A stretch of DNA of 64,000 nucleotides from Mycobacteroides saopaulense (GCF_001456355.1 NZ_CP010271.1:1178001-1242000), one strand, 5' to 3'. Counted from the stretch's first letter, positions 17,383 to 26,978 are shown. A program made the numbers and translations. The notes: generated by a model from the letters alone, not told the origin.

Positions 17383-17962
17383 GGAGCCCTCGCGCTGCTC
17401 CTGGGCCGTGGACCCGGCCGGGTCCACGTTGTATGCCGACTACCACGACAACGAATGGGGACGCCCCTTGTACGGGCGCGACGCCTTGTTCGAGCGGCTC
17501 TGCCTCGAGGCGTTCCAGAGCGGCCTGGCCTGGATCACCATCCTGCGTAAGCGCGAGGGCTTTCGGCGCGCATTCGACGGGTTCTCGCCGGAGAAGATCG
17601 CCCGGTATGGCGAGAAGGACGTGGCCCGGCTGATGGCCGATGCCGAGATCGTGCGGAACCGCGCCAAGATCGATTCGGCGATTTCCAACGCCCGCGTGGT
17701 GCTGGATCTGGACACCGATCTTTCGGACCTGTTGTGGTCGTTCGCGCCGAAACGCCGCGCCCGGCCACAGCGCATTTCGGATGTGCCGGCGGTGACCGAC
17801 GAGAGCACCGCAATGGCCAAGGAACTCAAACGCCGTGGGTTCCGTTTTGTCGGCCCTACCACGGCATATGCGCTGATGCAGGCCACCGGGATGGTGGACG
17901 ATCATGTGCGGTCCTGCTGGGTTCCACGGACCGAAACTGCACCCGCCGTACAGTCCAGTTGA
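17372..17962 (+). CDS. tagA: DNA-3-methyladenine glycosylase I
   Basis: 196 aa. Base-excision enzyme that removes 3-methyladenine from DNA. RCSWAVDPAGSTLYADYHDNEWGRPLYGRDALFERLCLEAFQSGLAWITILRKREGFRRAF is the family's N-terminal signature (zinc Cys, base-pocket Asp/Glu/Trp), followed by KRRGFRFVGPTTAYALMQATGMVDDHVRSCW with the zinc His/Cys near the C-terminus. ATG 17372 overlaps the upstream gene stop (11 bp). Confidence 0.93.
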   Translation: MPGKEPSRCSWAVDPAGSTLYADYHDNEWGRPLYGRDALFERLCLEAFQSGLAWITILRKREGFRRAFDGFSPEKIARYGEKDVARLMADAEIVRNRAKIDSAISNARVVLDLDTDLSDLLWSFAPKRRARPQRISDVPAVTDESTAMAKELKRRGFRFVGPTTAYALMQATGMVDDHVRSCWVPRTETAPAVQSS

Positions 17963-17987
17963 GGGTCTGCTGTCCCCAGATGCTCGC

Positions 17988-18039
17988 GATAGGGAACAAT
18001 GGTCCAGTGAAACGGCAGCTCAGATAGGGAACAATGGTC
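17988..18039 (+). repeat. 17-bp direct repeat upstream of the DUF3117 gene
   Basis: GATAGGGAACAATGGTC occurs at 17988-18004 and again at 18023-18039, 35 bp apart, ending 45 bp before the DUF3117 start. The period of ~3.3 helical turns puts both on nearly the same DNA face. Possibly paired regulator sites or duplicated promoter elements; not identified. Confidence 0.6.
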
Positions 18040-18083
18040 GGAGATGCCGAACACCCTTGGCTGGAATTTGGAGGGAGCACACG

Positions 18084-18251
18084 ATGGCGGCCATGAAGCC
18101 CCGAACAGGCGACGGTCCTCTCGAGGCTACGAAAGAGGGACGCGGAATCGTCATGCGCGTGCCACTGGAAGGTGGCGGTCGCTTGGTGGTCGAGCTGACC
18201 CCCGATGAGGCTGCCGCGCTCGGCGACGAACTCAAGAACGTCACCAGCTAG
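18084..18251 (+). CDS. DUF3117 small conserved protein (Rv1211-like)
   Basis: 55 aa: MAAMKPRTGDGPLEATKEG, then RGIVMRVPLEGGGRLVVELTPDEAAALGDELKNV. This sequence is almost invariant across actinobacteria; its function is unknown. The frame is open upstream, but only the part after ATG 18084 is conserved and a strong GGAGG lies 9 nt before it. It follows tagA by 121 bp containing a direct repeat and may have its own promoter. Confidence 0.85.
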   Translation: MAAMKPRTGDGPLEATKEGRGIVMRVPLEGGGRLVVELTPDEAAALGDELKNVTS

Positions 18252-18270
18252 GCCCACAGCCCTCCGGGCG

Positions 18271-19515
18271 CTAGCCGCAGACTTTTTGATAGATCTGCAG
18301 CGTCATTTCCGCGATGTGCGCCCACGAGAACTCTTCGATACACCGCGCTCTTCCGGCGTTGCCGAGTTCGGTGGCCCGCGCGGGGTCCGCGACCAATGCG
18401 TTGACCGCGTCGGCAAGACCCGCCTCGAAGGCCGCCGATTCGCTGCTTTCGTAAGCCACCAACGTGCCGGTGACACCATCGGCAACCACCTCAGGTATCC
18501 CGCCGACGCGCGAGGCCACGACGGCTGTACCGCAGGCCATGGCCTCAAGGTTCACGATGCCCAACGGTTCGTAGATCGACGGACACACAAAAACCGTTGC
18601 CGCGGACAGCACTTCCCGCAGCTTGGAAGCGGGCAGGAATTCCCGCACCCAGTGCACTCCCGGCCGGGTTGCCGCAAGTTCGGTCACGGCACCGGTGATC
18701 TGCTCGGCGATCTCTTGGGTGTCCGGCTCGCCTGCACACAGGATCAGCTGAATCTCGGGGGCGAAGCGGTGCGCGGCGGCCACCAGGTGCGCGAGCCCCT
18801 TCTGCCGCGTGATCCGCCCGACGAAGACGACAATCGGACGAGACAGATCCACGCCCAGCTCGGCGAGCACCGATCCTGGTTGGGTGATCGCCTCGGCCGG
18901 ATCCACCGGATACCAGGTTGTGGTGTCGATTCCATTGCGCACCACGTGAATCCGCTCGGGATCCAGGTCGGGGTAGGTCTCCATGATGTCCTCGCGCATC
19001 CCGCTGCTGACCGCGATGACGGCGTCCGCGGCGTGTATCGCGGTGTGCTCCACCCACGATGACACCCGGTATCCGCCGCCCAGCTGTTCGGCCTTCCACG
19101 GCCGGCGTGGCTCAAGGGAGTGCGCGGTCAGCACGTGCGGGACGTCGTACAGCAGCTTGGCCAGATGTCCGGCCATGCCGGTGTACCAGGTGTGTGAATG
19201 CACCACCGTGGAGCCGGCGGCCGCCGCCGCCATCGCGAGGTCGGCCGACAGGGTCGTCAACGCGGGATTGGCGCCGTCCAGCGCCGGGTCGGGCCGGTGA
19301 ACGAAGGCTCCGTCGCGCGGTGCACCCATGCAGTGCACGTCGACGTCGCACAGTGCGCGCAGCTGAGCCACCAACTCGGTGACGTGGACGCCCGCCCCGC
19401 CGTACACCTCGGGTGGATACTCCCGCGTCATCATCGCGACCCGCGTCTTGGATGTGCCGCTAACGCGAAGACCCTCGGTCGTGGATGAGCCGCGTGCGCG
19501 AAGACCGTCGGTCAT
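18271..19515 (-). CDS. glgA: Glycogen synthase / alpha-glucosyltransferase GlgA (GT4)
   Basis: GT-B glycosyltransferase using ADP- or GDP-glucose; in mycobacteria the GlgA/Rv1212c (GlgM-type) enzymes feed alpha-glucan synthesis through maltose-1-phosphate. Seen: VAMMTREYPPEVYGGAGVHVTEL at the donor loop, VVHSHTWYTGMAGHL, VFVGRITRQKGLAHLV, FVCPSIYEPLGIVNLEAMACGTAVVASRVGGIPEVV (donor-binding E-x7-E). Starting at ATG 19515 gives 414 aa, ~28 longer than the usual 387; the extra residues are two 11-aa units (GLRARGSSTTE, GLRVSGTSKTR) encoded by the dispersed repeat. TACGGT 7 nt before ATG 19515 supports this start; ATG 19434 or 19431 would give the standard protein but has no clear ribosome site. 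Confidence 0.88.
   Translation of the reverse strand: MTDGLRARGSSTTEGLRVSGTSKTRVAMMTREYPPEVYGGAGVHVTELVAQLRALCDVDVHCMGAPRDGAFVHRPDPALDGANPALTTLSADLAMAAAAAGSTVVHSHTWYTGMAGHLAKLLYDVPHVLTAHSLEPRRPWKAEQLGGGYRVSSWVEHTAIHAADAVIAVSSGMREDIMETYPDLDPERIHVVRNGIDTTTWYPVDPAEAITQPGSVLAELGVDLSRPIVVFVGRITRQKGLAHLVAAAHRFAPEIQLILCAGEPDTQEIAEQITGAVTELAATRPGVHWVREFLPASKLREVLSAATVFVCPSIYEPLGIVNLEAMACGTAVVASRVGGIPEVVADGVTGTLVAYESSESAAFEAGLADAVNALVADPARATELGNAGRARCIEEFSWAHIAEMTLQIYQKVCG
19450..19506 (-). repeat. Two copies of the dispersed core in the glgA 5' region
   Basis: On the minus strand, cores at 19506-19483 and 19473-19450 both begin GGTCTTCG and end CGGCWCATCC, spaced exactly 33 bp as in the fadD36 array. 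They are diverged from the array in the central and linker bases. They stay in frame with glgA and lie just before its conserved start. Confidence 0.75.
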
Positions 19516-19556
19516 AGCCACGACCGTAGTAGGTGGCCCCGACGGCCGCTGCCTCT

Positions 19557-19580
19557 GGCTCTTCACGCTAGCGGCTCATC
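19557..19580 (+). repeat. Third dispersed core copy between glgA and glgC
   Basis: Reads GGCTCTTCACGCT then AGCGGCTCATC on the plus strand, opposite to the two glgA copies, pointing toward glgC. It is 48 bp before the glgC -10 hexamer. Confidence 0.65.
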
Positions 19581-19628
19581 GCCGGCCCGCCACGGGGTGT
19601 AGCGCTGGCCGCTTCTGCCGAGTGCCGA

Positions 19629-19634
19629 TAGGTT
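19629..19634 (+). promoter_or_regulatory. Putative leaderless -10 element of glgC
   Basis: TAGGTT lies 7 nt before ATG 19642. It overlaps an in-frame TTG at 19633, so that earlier start is unlikely. Confidence 0.5.
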
Positions 19635-19641
19635 GATTGCT

Positions 19642-20856
19642 ATGAGGGCATCGCCACACGTTCTGGGGATCGTGCTTGCCGGCGGTGAAGGCAAGCGGCT
19701 CTACCCGTTGACCGCCGACCGCGCGAAACCGGCGGTGCCCTTCGGCGGCGCGTATCGCCTCATCGACTTCGTGCTGAGCAACCTGGTCAACGCGCGGTTC
19801 CTGCGCATTTGCGTTCTGACCCAATACAAGTCGCACTCGCTGGACCGGCACATCTCGCAAAACTGGCGGCTGTCGGGCCTGGCGGGGGAGTACATCACCC
19901 CTGTTCCCGCGCAGCAGCGGCTCGGTCCGCGCTGGTATACGGGCAGCGCCGATGCCATCCACCAGTCCCTGAATCTGATCTTCGACGAGGACCCCGAATA
20001 CATCGTGGTGTTCGGTGCCGACCACGTGTATCGGATGGATCCCGAGCAGATGCTCGACTTTCACATAGAAAGTGGAGCAGCGGTGACCGTGGCGGGAATC
20101 CGTGTGCCGCGGACCGAAGCAAGCGCGTTCGGTTGCATCGACGCCGACGACACCGGACGCATCCGCGAGTTCGTCGAGAAGCCCGCGGATCCTCCCGGCA
20201 CACCGGACGATCCCGATGCGGCCTTCGTGTCGATGGGGAACTACATCTTCACCACCAAGGAACTCATCGACGTCATCCGTGCGGATGCCGAAGATGACCA
20301 CTCCGATCACGACATGGGCGGCGACATCATTCCCCGGCTGGTGGCCGATGGCCGTGCGGCGGTCTACGACTTCAACACCAACCTGGTGCCGGGAGCCACC
20401 GAGCGTGATCACGCCTACTGGCGCGATGTCGGAACGCTCGACGCGTTCTATGACGCACACATGGATCTGGTGTCGGTGCATCCGGTGTTCAACCTGTACA
20501 ACCGGCGTTGGCCCATCCGTGGTGAATCGGAGAACCTGGCTCCCGCCAAGTTCGTCAACGGTGGTTCGGCCCAGGAGTCGGTGGTGGGCGCCGGCAGCAT
20601 CGTGTCAGCGGCCTCGGTGCGCAACTCGGTGCTGTCCTCCAACGTCGTCATCGACGACGGCGCCGTCGTGGAGGGCAGCGTGCTGATGCCCGGCGTGCGG
20701 GTGGGCCGCGGTGCTGTTGTCCGGCACGCGATTCTGGACAAGAACGTGGTGGTCGGTGTGGGCGAGCAGGTTGGCGTCGACATCGAGCGCGACCGCGAAC
20801 GGTTCAACGTCAGCGCGGGCGGCGTGGTCGCCGTCGGCAAGGGCGTATGGATTTAG
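19642..20856 (+). CDS. glgC: Glucose-1-phosphate adenylyltransferase (ADP-glucose pyrophosphorylase)
   Basis: Makes ADP-glucose from ATP and glucose-1-phosphate for alpha-glucan/glycogen synthesis. 404 aa, the exact family length. N-terminal nucleotidyltransferase signature [76 protein letters not shown] (glucose-1-phosphate site), [34 protein letters not shown], then a C-terminal left-handed beta-helix ([48 protein letters not shown]). Divergent from glgA. Confidence 0.95.
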   Translation: MRASPHVLGIVLAGGEGKRLYPLTADRAKPAVPFGGAYRLIDFVLSNLVNARFLRICVLTQYKSHSLDRHISQNWRLSGLAGEYITPVPAQQRLGPRWYTGSADAIHQSLNLIFDEDPEYIVVFGADHVYRMDPEQMLDFHIESGAAVTVAGIRVPRTEASAFGCIDADDTGRIREFVEKPADPPGTPDDPDAAFVSMGNYIFTTKELIDVIRADAEDDHSDHDMGGDIIPRLVADGRAAVYDFNTNLVPGATERDHAYWRDVGTLDAFYDAHMDLVSVHPVFNLYNRRWPIRGESENLAPAKFVNGGSAQESVVGAGSIVSAASVRNSVLSSNVVIDDGAVVEGSVLMPGVRVGRGAVVRHAILDKNVVVGVGEQVGVDIERDRERFNVSAGGVVAVGKGVWI

Positions 20857-20860
20857 CCGC

Positions 20861-21535
20861 TCACCACACCAACGGCACCAGACGGCTGCGTACCTTCTCG
20901 GTGTACTCGTCGTAGCCTGGCAGGTCGTGCCGCAGCATCTTCTCCTCGTCCAGGATCCGGACCACCAGCGAGGCCGCGGCCGGAATGACCGCTAGCAGGC
21001 CCCAATACGATCCCAGCGCCAATGGCATACCCACCATCATCATCAGCGAGCCGGTGTACATGGGATGGCGAACCAGCCCGTACAACCCGGTCGACGTGAC
21101 GGTCTGTCCGGACTCGACGGTGATGCTGGCCGCCGCATAGTTGTTCTGGGCAACCACCAGCGTGGCGGCGCCCAGGCCGACGATCACCATCACCTCGCCG
21201 ACGATCACGAGCCAGGTCGGTACGTGTGACCAACCGAACCGGTGATCGAAGGCGCTCACCACGACGAGTGCCAGGAACGAGCTCAGCAGCACCGTGACCG
21301 CCAGCTTCTGCACCGGGCGAGTCTCTGCGATGGGACCGCCACGTAAACGTCGCTGCAGCACTGCGGGATTCGAAGTGGCCAGGTAAATCGACGAGATCGC
21401 GGAGATGATCGCGAAGATCGCCAGGAAAGCCCAGGCCTGCCAGTAGTCGAATGTGCCCGCGGGCCAGAACAGTGCCGCACCGAAGACCGCGAGGCCGACG
21501 ATGCCCGAAACAAATGCCTGTACACCAGTTTTCAT
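20861..21535 (-). CDS. Isoprenylcysteine carboxyl methyltransferase (ICMT/PEMT)-family membrane protein
   Basis: 224 aa, resembling M. tuberculosis Rv1216c. Several membrane helices (AFVSGIVGLAVFGAALFWPAG, WAFLAIFAIISAISSIYL, AVTVLLSSFLALVVVSAF, LVIVGEVMVIVGLGAATLVV) and the ICMT C-terminal SAM-binding signature GLYGLVRHPMYTGSLMMMVGMPLALGSYWGLL with EEKMLRHDLPGYDEYTEKVRSRLVPLVW. Bacterial members methylate lipids or unknown acceptors. A strong AAGGAAG ribosome site precedes ATG 21535. It is the last gene of the TetR-ABC operon, 12 bp after the permease. Confidence 0.82.
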   Translation of the reverse strand: MKTGVQAFVSGIVGLAVFGAALFWPAGTFDYWQAWAFLAIFAIISAISSIYLATSNPAVLQRRLRGGPIAETRPVQKLAVTVLLSSFLALVVVSAFDHRFGWSHVPTWLVIVGEVMVIVGLGAATLVVAQNNYAAASITVESGQTVTSTGLYGLVRHPMYTGSLMMMVGMPLALGSYWGLLAVIPAAASLVVRILDEEKMLRHDLPGYDEYTEKVRSRLVPLVW

Positions 21536-21547
21536 GATCTTCCTTTC

Positions 21548-23170
21548 TCAGATCGCATCACGACGGTGGTAGATCTCGCCCGCGGCTGCGGTGAGCCCGG
21601 CGCCGATCGTTATGAGGACGAACATGGTCAGCCAGGGATACTCCACGGGTGCACTGACACGCATCACCGGGGACAGCGTCACGATCCAGGATGGGAGCTG
21701 CAGTATTCCGGCGTAGAGCATGCTGACGGAGAATGCCACCACGAGCCAGCCAATCCAGCTGTGCCGCAGGGCGACCCCGACGGCCGCGATGCCCGCGACC
21801 ACCATGAGGGCGGGAACCTGTGCCAGTGCCGCGAGGGTGAGGCGCCACACCAGATCTGGATTGTGCAATGTCGCGGCAGCACCGAGCCCGCCGCCCAGAC
21901 CGGCGATCAGCATCAGGAGTGCGCTGCCCATGACCGTTACCGCGACCGCGGACAGTATCCAGTTCCAGCGTGAGACCGCGCGCGCCAGTACTGCTTCGGT
22001 GATACCCGATTGCTCATCCTTGGCCAGCTTCACGATCGCCGAGACCACATACGCGGTTGCCGCGATGGCGAGCACCTGATTGAAGGTGGCGAAGATGCTA
22101 TCGAGTCCGTGGGCCTGGAATGCACGAGCCAACAGTGGGTTGGTGTCGATCGAATCGCGCAGGCTCTTGGCCATCGATCCGAATGCCATACCGGCCAGAA
22201 AGATTCCGGTCCCCCAACCGGTGAGCAGTCCGCGCTGCAGCTGCAGGTTGAGGCCGAACACGGACTTGATCTCGGGTGCGTTCGCATTCTCGCCGCGCGA
22301 GGGCAGTACCCCGGCGTCGTATTGTCGATGCCCTTCGAGCATGTGTGCGGTCAGCATCAGCGCAACGGCGGCGCCCACCAGGAGCAGGAAGGGCCACCAG
22401 CGCAGGTCGACGAACGGCCGCATCTGCTGGGCCCATGCCAGGGGCGAGAACCAGCTCAGCGCGCTGCCCTTGTTGTCGATGATGTCGCCCACTCCTCGAA
22501 CCAGGACCGCTGCTGCGAGCGCCGCCATCGCGACGCCGCTGGCTGCCCTGGCGGTGCGCCACAATTGCGACGTGACGGCCGCCACCCCGGCGAAAACCAT
22601 GGAGGCGCCGGTGATTCCGAGGCTGATTGCAAGGCTGTCGGCAATATCGAATCCCGCCGCGGACAAGGCGATGGTCATCGCACCGGCGAGGACGGCATTC
22701 ATCAGTCCGACCACGACGAGCGCCGCATAGGTGCGGGCCTGGTGGCCGATCACGGCCGACATCACCAGCTCGGCACTGCCGGACTCTTCCTCGGCGCGGG
22801 TGTGGCGGATGACGGTCAGGATGGACATGATGGCCGCGGCGGCGATCATGACCGTCATCAGTTCGTTGGCGACCATGACGCCCACATCGGTCTCGTTGAC
22901 GCCGAAATTGGGCCCACCCATGATGATTCCAGCCGGGGTCTTCATCATGGTGACCCGTGCCATGCGATCGGCCGTTGTCGGGTAGATCGACGTGAACGCC
23001 AGCGGCGTATAGGTCATCAAGAGCGTCAACCAGCCCACCCACATACAGATCCGGAATCTGTCACGACGCAACGCCAACGCGATCAGCGTGCCGATGCCGG
23101 TCAGTGGCTGTCGAGGGCTGCCATCCGAAATGGGATGGCGGATGGGCAGGGTCGCGAATTCGGTAGTCAC
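21548..23170 (-). CDS. ABC exporter permease (Rv1217c-like, tetronasin-type)
   Basis: 540 aa, with about twelve hydrophobic segments in two halves ([68 protein letters not shown], later [20 protein letters not shown] and [43 protein letters not shown]). The arrangement fits two fused ABC2-type membrane domains as in tetronasin-resistance and Rv1217c-Rv1218c exporters, which are linked to multidrug efflux. GTG 23170 overlaps the ATPase stop by 4 bp (GTGA); sequence upstream of it in frame is antisense shadow. Cargo unknown. Confidence 0.88.
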   Translation of the reverse strand: MTTEFATLPIRHPISDGSPRQPLTGIGTLIALALRRDRFRICMWVGWLTLLMTYTPLAFTSIYPTTADRMARVTMMKTPAGIIMGGPNFGVNETDVGVMVANELMTVMIAAAAIMSILTVIRHTRAEEESGSAELVMSAVIGHQARTYAALVVVGLMNAVLAGAMTIALSAAGFDIADSLAISLGITGASMVFAGVAAVTSQLWRTARAASGVAMAALAAAVLVRGVGDIIDNKGSALSWFSPLAWAQQMRPFVDLRWWPFLLLVGAAVALMLTAHMLEGHRQYDAGVLPSRGENANAPEIKSVFGLNLQLQRGLLTGWGTGIFLAGMAFGSMAKSLRDSIDTNPLLARAFQAHGLDSIFATFNQVLAIAATAYVVSAIVKLAKDEQSGITEAVLARAVSRWNWILSAVAVTVMGSALLMLIAGLGGGLGAAATLHNPDLVWRLTLAALAQVPALMVVAGIAAVGVALRHSWIGWLVVAFSVSMLYAGILQLPSWIVTLSPVMRVSAPVEYPWLTMFVLITIGAGLTAAAGEIYHRRDAI

Positions 23171-24072
23171 CGCGGGACACCCTGGTACTCGCGCATGAAC
23201 AGCTCTTCGAGCGACGCGGGAGCCACGGTGAGGTCGACGATGCCGAGGCTTGCGAGTTGCTCCATGGTGCGGTCGAGGTCGCTGCGATCCACGGTGAATG
23301 AGGCTCGGTTGCCGCCGATGGCGACGTCGTGCAATTGCGGGATGGATTTGAGCCCAGAGGGGTTGGCCAGGGTGCGCACCGTGACGGACGTCCGCATGAA
23401 GTGTCGCAGTTCTGCCAGGGAGCCGGAGAGCACCGTGCGCCCGGCACGCACGATGGTCACCCGATGGCATAGCTTCTCCACCTCGGCCAGGATGTGGCTG
23501 GAAAGCAGGACCGCGCAGCCACGAGAGGCCACCTCGGCCACACACTCTTGGAAGACGGTCTCCATCAGCGGGTCGAGGCCAGATGTCGGCTCGTCCAGGA
23601 TGAACAGCTCGGCGTCGGAGCAGAACGCGGCGATCAGCGCCACCTTCTGCCGGTTGCCCTTAGAGTAGGTCCGGGCCTTCTTGGAGGGGTCGAGCTCGAA
23701 ACGCTCGATGAGTTCGTTGCGCCTGTGCAGGGAAACATGTTCGGCGCCGCGCATTCTGGTGAGGAAGTCGATGGCCTGCCCGCCGGTGAGGTTGGGCCAC
23801 AAGGTGACATCCCCTGGTACGTAGCCGATGAGTCGATGCAGTTCCACCGCGTTGACCCAGGGGTCGCCCCCGAAGAGTTGCACCGTGCCGGCCTCGGCGC
23901 GCAGGAGGCCGAGTAGTACCCGGATGGTGGTGGACTTGCCGGCGCCGTTGGGTCCCAAGAATCCCGCCACCTCACCGTGCGCCACCGATAGGTCGAGCCC
24001 GTCGAGTGCCCTGTTCTTGCCGAAAGACTTGGTCAGTCCCCGTATTTCGACCGCAAGATGGGGGTAAGTCAC
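23167..24072 (-). CDS. ABC exporter ATP-binding protein (Rv1218c-like)
   Basis: 301 aa. Walker [12 protein letters not shown] (~41-51), Q-loop at YVPGDVTLW, signature motif [40 protein letters not shown] (degenerate ABC signature SKGNRQK, Walker B LFILDEP) and [22 protein letters not shown] (H-loop). The C-terminal ~75 residues carry the DrrA-type tail. Pairs with the permease encoded next. GTG 24072 overlaps the TetR gene stop (GTGA), so regulator, ATPase and permease are translationally coupled. Confidence 0.92.
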   Translation of the reverse strand: MTYPHLAVEIRGLTKSFGKNRALDGLDLSVAHGEVAGFLGPNGAGKSTTIRVLLGLLRAEAGTVQLFGGDPWVNAVELHRLIGYVPGDVTLWPNLTGGQAIDFLTRMRGAEHVSLHRRNELIERFELDPSKKARTYSKGNRQKVALIAAFCSDAELFILDEPTSGLDPLMETVFQECVAEVASRGCAVLLSSHILAEVEKLCHRVTIVRAGRTVLSGSLAELRHFMRTSVTVRTLANPSGLKSIPQLHDVAIGGNRASFTVDRSDLDRTMEQLASLGIVDLTVAPASLEELFMREYQGVPR

Positions 24073-24713
24073 TTCGAATCTCCTCCGTTGTGAGAGCTAT
24101 CCTGTTGTGCGGCAAAGGCATCGAGCATGGTGGAGTCGGTCATCAGGCCCTCTGTGTAGATCTCGATGGCCGGGAACATCAGCTCCTCGGAGTACCGGCG
24201 CAAGATGGTGCGCAGGTCGTCGTTCGGAAACATCTGTACGTAGACGGTCAGTGCGCCGACGCCGGTCAGTGATACCCACAAGGCCCGCCCCTTGGGATCG
24301 CGGCTGGGTTTGATGGTGCCCGCGTTCACACCGTCGTCCAGATACTTTTCGGCATCGTCGATGGAGCGCTGCAGAAATGCGCGGCCGGGTTCTCCGCCCG
24401 ACTGCACGCTGTGTAGCAGGTACCTGACCATCGGTGCGAAGGTCTCGATCTCGTCGATGGCGTCGAGCCAGACCTTGGGGTCATTTGAGGTGATGGTGCG
24501 GGACTTCTCCGAGCGGATGTACTCCAGCAGGTAGTCGTCCACGGACTGCCGAAGCCCGTCCTTGGATCCGTAGTGGTGAATGACCAGCGCGGGGCTGACT
24601 CCTGCCGCATCGGCGATGGCGCGGACGCTGGCGCCGAATCCCTGCTCGCCCCACAGCTTGATGGCGGCCTCTCGGATCCGGGCGACGGCGGTGAGGTCAT
24701 CGACTGAACGCAT
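24069..24713 (-). CDS. TetR-family repressor of the ABC exporter operon (Rv1219c-like)
   Basis: 214 aa from ATG 24713. N-terminal HTH at ~8-55: [54 protein letters not shown]-terminal ligand domain ends [24 protein letters not shown], the TipAS-less TetR_C form of Rv1219c. TAGTGT lies 7 nt before ATG 24713, so a leaderless transcript would start here; the ATG at 24731 lies upstream of that hexamer and is unlikely. A 38-bp perfect palindrome covers the -10 and the start codon, so self-repression of the whole operon is expected (inference). Confidence 0.9.
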   Translation of the reverse strand: MRSVDDLTAVARIREAAIKLWGEQGFGASVRAIADAAGVSPALVIHHYGSKDGLRQSVDDYLLEYIRSEKSRTITSNDPKVWLDAIDEIETFAPMVRYLLHSVQSGGEPGRAFLQRSIDDAEKYLDDGVNAGTIKPSRDPKGRALWVSLTGVGALTVYVQMFPNDDLRTILRRYSEELMFPAIEIYTEGLMTDSTMLDAFAAQQDSSHNGGDSK

Positions 24714-24740
24714 GTTTAGGACACTAAACATGCGTTCAGT
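24703..24740. promoter_or_regulatory. Perfect 38-bp palindromic operator over the TetR promoter and start
   Basis: Arms ACTGAACGCATGTTTAG (24703-24719) and its exact complement (24724-24740) flank GACA. It includes the putative -10 TAGTGT (24726-24721 on the minus strand) and the ATG at 24713. Size and position fit a TetR dimer-pair operator. Confidence 0.85.
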
Positions 24741-24785
24741 AGAAAGTCAAGCATCTACCACCTGAGCGCGAGAGCGAGCACAAAA

Positions 24786-24821
24786 CACCGGGTGTGAGCA
24801 GCAGCGTGCTCACACCCGGTG
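24786..24821. terminator. Hairpin terminator after the O-methyltransferase gene
   Basis: Perfect 15-bp stem CACCGGGTGTGAGCA (24786-24800) / TGCTCACACCCGGTG (24807-24821) with a GCAGCG loop, 15 bp past the O-methyltransferase stop on the minus strand. On that strand the stem is followed by TTTTG. It isolates the TetR operon from the upstream gene. Confidence 0.75.
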
Positions 24822-24835
24822 GGAGAGTGGACTAT

Positions 24836-25525
24836 CTAGTCGCGGGTGGCCGCCAGCAAGCCATCGCCCAGTGGGATCAGCACCGCGGTGAACCGGCCGT
24901 CGTCGGCGATGATGCGTGCCGCTTCGCGCGCGCCGACCACATCGGGATCGTTGGCACTCGGATCACCTGCGCGCCCACCGGCCGACACCCCGTGGATCAC
25001 CACGGCGCCGCCCGGCCGCAGCAGCCGAATGCCCCCGGCCAGGAAGTCGGGTTGATCTGCCGGTGCGGCATCGATGACGAGCAGGTCGTAGGACTCGTCG
25101 GCCAGTCGGGGCAGGACTTCTTGGGCCCGGCCACCGATCAGCCGGGTGCGCGACGGCGCGATGGCAGCCTCCGAGAAGGCCTGCTTGGCGCTGCGCTGGT
25201 GCTCGGGTTCCAGGTCGATGGTGGTCAGTACGCCGTCCTCGCGCATACCTGAGAGCAGCCACAAACCGCTGACCCCCGCACCCGTACCCACTTCGACGAC
25301 GGCCTTACCGCCGGATAGACGTGCGAAGACACTCAGGAGAGCGCCCACCGCGGGCGTCACCGGGCCAGCACCCAGGTCAACGGCACGTTCCCGCGCGGCG
25401 GCGACTATGTCGTCTTCGGAGATGGCGCCCTCGGCATGGCTCACCATCGCCTCGACGCGGGATCGATCTGCGCTGCTGGTCACGGTTCGATCCTGTCGAG
25501 CGGGAGTGAATCTGTCCTGCGACAC
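24836..25525 (-). CDS. Class I SAM-dependent O-methyltransferase (Rv1220c-like)
   Basis: 229 aa from GTG 25525. Methyltransferase_3 (catechol/caffeoyl-CoA OMT) fold: [49 protein letters not shown] (SAM motif I VEVGTGAG), [28 protein letters not shown] (metal-binding Asp), [17 protein letters not shown] 6 nt before GTG 25525 favours it; GTG 25483 with AGGA at 7 nt would remove 14 residues. Divergent from sigE (~130 bp), an arrangement conserved with M. tuberculosis. Acceptor unknown. Confidence 0.87.
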   Translation of the reverse strand: MSQDRFTPARQDRTVTSSADRSRVEAMVSHAEGAISEDDIVAAARERAVDLGAGPVTPAVGALLSVFARLSGGKAVVEVGTGAGVSGLWLLSGMREDGVLTTIDLEPEHQRSAKQAFSEAAIAPSRTRLIGGRAQEVLPRLADESYDLLVIDAAPADQPDFLAGGIRLLRPGGAVVIHGVSAGGRAGDPSANDPDVVGAREAARIIADDGRFTAVLIPLGDGLLAATRD

Positions 25526-25656
25526 GCCGAACTCCGAGACGATCGAGCGGGTTTCTTGTGCGGATATCCCCGGTGAGACCGGATCGAGACCGCATTCTCA
25601 GGAAGAGTTAAGTTAGCTCATAAGAGACCCACACCTCGGTGGTAGAGGGTCAATGC

Positions 25657-26427
25657 ATGTCGCGATCCATCCTGAACCAGAGCCTGAGTGCCCCGCGTCT
25701 TTCCGGGAATAACACCGATGGCATCTGGGTTGACCAGGCTGACAGTCTCCCCATCGGGGGTGAGGCCGCCACAACCGAACAGGAGGAACACGCGATTTCG
25801 CTTACGCGTATCAGCGAGCCCGAGTACACAGACTTCGTCGAGGCCGTCAACCCTGACGAGCTATCCGGGACCGCAGTATTCGACGCCACCGGAGACCAGG
25901 CGGCCATGCCGTCCTGGGACGAATTGGTTCGTGAGCATGCCGACCGCGTGTACCGCCTGGCTTACCGCCTTTCCGGCAACCAGCAGGACGCCGAGGACCT
26001 GACTCAGGAAACCTTCATCAGGGTGTTCCGGTCGCTGCAGAACTACCAGCCCGGCACCTTCGAGGGTTGGCTGCACCGCATCACCACCAATCTGTTCCTG
26101 GACATGGTCCGTCGCCGCGGACGCATCCGCATGGAGGCCCTGCCCGAGGATTACGACCGCGTGCCTGCGACCGACCCTGATCCGGAGCAGATCTACCACG
26201 ATGCTCAGCTGGGCGCCGACCTGCAGGCCGCGCTGGACTCGCTGGCACCGGAGTTCCGTGCCGCCGTGGTGCTGTGCGACATCGAAGGTCTGTCCTACGA
26301 GGAAATCGGTGCCACTCTCGATGTGAAGCTCGGCACCGTGCGTAGCCGTATTCACCGTGGCCGGCAGGCCATCCGTGAGTACCTGGCCGCACACTCCTCG
26401 ACGTCCGCACTCGCGGCCGCCGAGTAG
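25657..26427 (+). CDS. sigE: ECF RNA polymerase sigma factor SigE
   Basis: 256 aa, as the 257-aa M. tuberculosis SigE. Region 2 at ~88-155: [68 protein letters not shown]; region 4 at ~195-245: [51 protein letters not shown]. The N-terminal ~85 residues vary between species. Controls responses to envelope, heat and detergent stress. ATG 25657 has GAGGG 7 nt upstream; GTG 25639 in frame lacks one, though alternative SigE starts are known in the genus. Anti-sigma rseA follows 110 bp on. Confidence 0.95.
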   Translation: MSRSILNQSLSAPRLSGNNTDGIWVDQADSLPIGGEAATTEQEEHAISLTRISEPEYTDFVEAVNPDELSGTAVFDATGDQAAMPSWDELVREHADRVYRLAYRLSGNQQDAEDLTQETFIRVFRSLQNYQPGTFEGWLHRITTNLFLDMVRRRGRIRMEALPEDYDRVPATDPDPEQIYHDAQLGADLQAALDSLAPEFRAAVVLCDIEGLSYEEIGATLDVKLGTVRSRIHRGRQAIREYLAAHSSTSALAAAE

Positions 26428-26537
26428 CGCGCGACACCATTGGTGCAGGTTGGTACGCAATGAGTACATTCGCGCGCTATCTTCGAGTTAGGTCGGCACG
26501 TGTCCGCCGGCCGTTCCGGATCGAAGGGAGCGTCGCC

Positions 26538-26978
26538 GTGGTGGATAGCGGCTCGTTCCGGCGGGCGTTCTCGAGTTTCTCGTCGTTCTCGCGGCTGCCC
26601 TCCCCGTTCGCCTCGCAGAGTGAGGCGCCGGTGGGCGCTCCGCGCCAGTTCGGATCGACCGAGCATCTGTCCACCGAGGCGATAGCGGCGTTCGTGGATG
26701 GCGAACTACGGATGAGCGCGCACCTGCGTGCGGCACACCACCTGTCGATGTGCGCCGAATGCGCACTGGAGATCGACGCTCAGCGCCAAGCACGCAGTGC
26801 ACTGCGCGATTCCGGGGCTATCCGGGTGCCGGGCTCGTTGCTCGGGTTGCTCAGCCAGATTCCGCACATTCCGCATGAGGCCGCACCGCCGCAACCGTCA
26901 GCACACGATGGCGACTTGCCGCCCGCACTAGGAAATGACGCGGTGCGGCCAGATAGCCGAGTACGTCGTAAGCGCCGG

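Noticed and set aside
22010..23668. 552-codon open frame antisense to the ABC permease
   Set aside because: High-GC shadow of the real genes on the minus strand; His/Arg/Gly-rich with no known fold.
24729..24731. Upstream ATG for the TetR regulator
   Set aside because: It lies before the -10 hexamer TAGTGT, and known relatives begin at MRS, corresponding to 24713.
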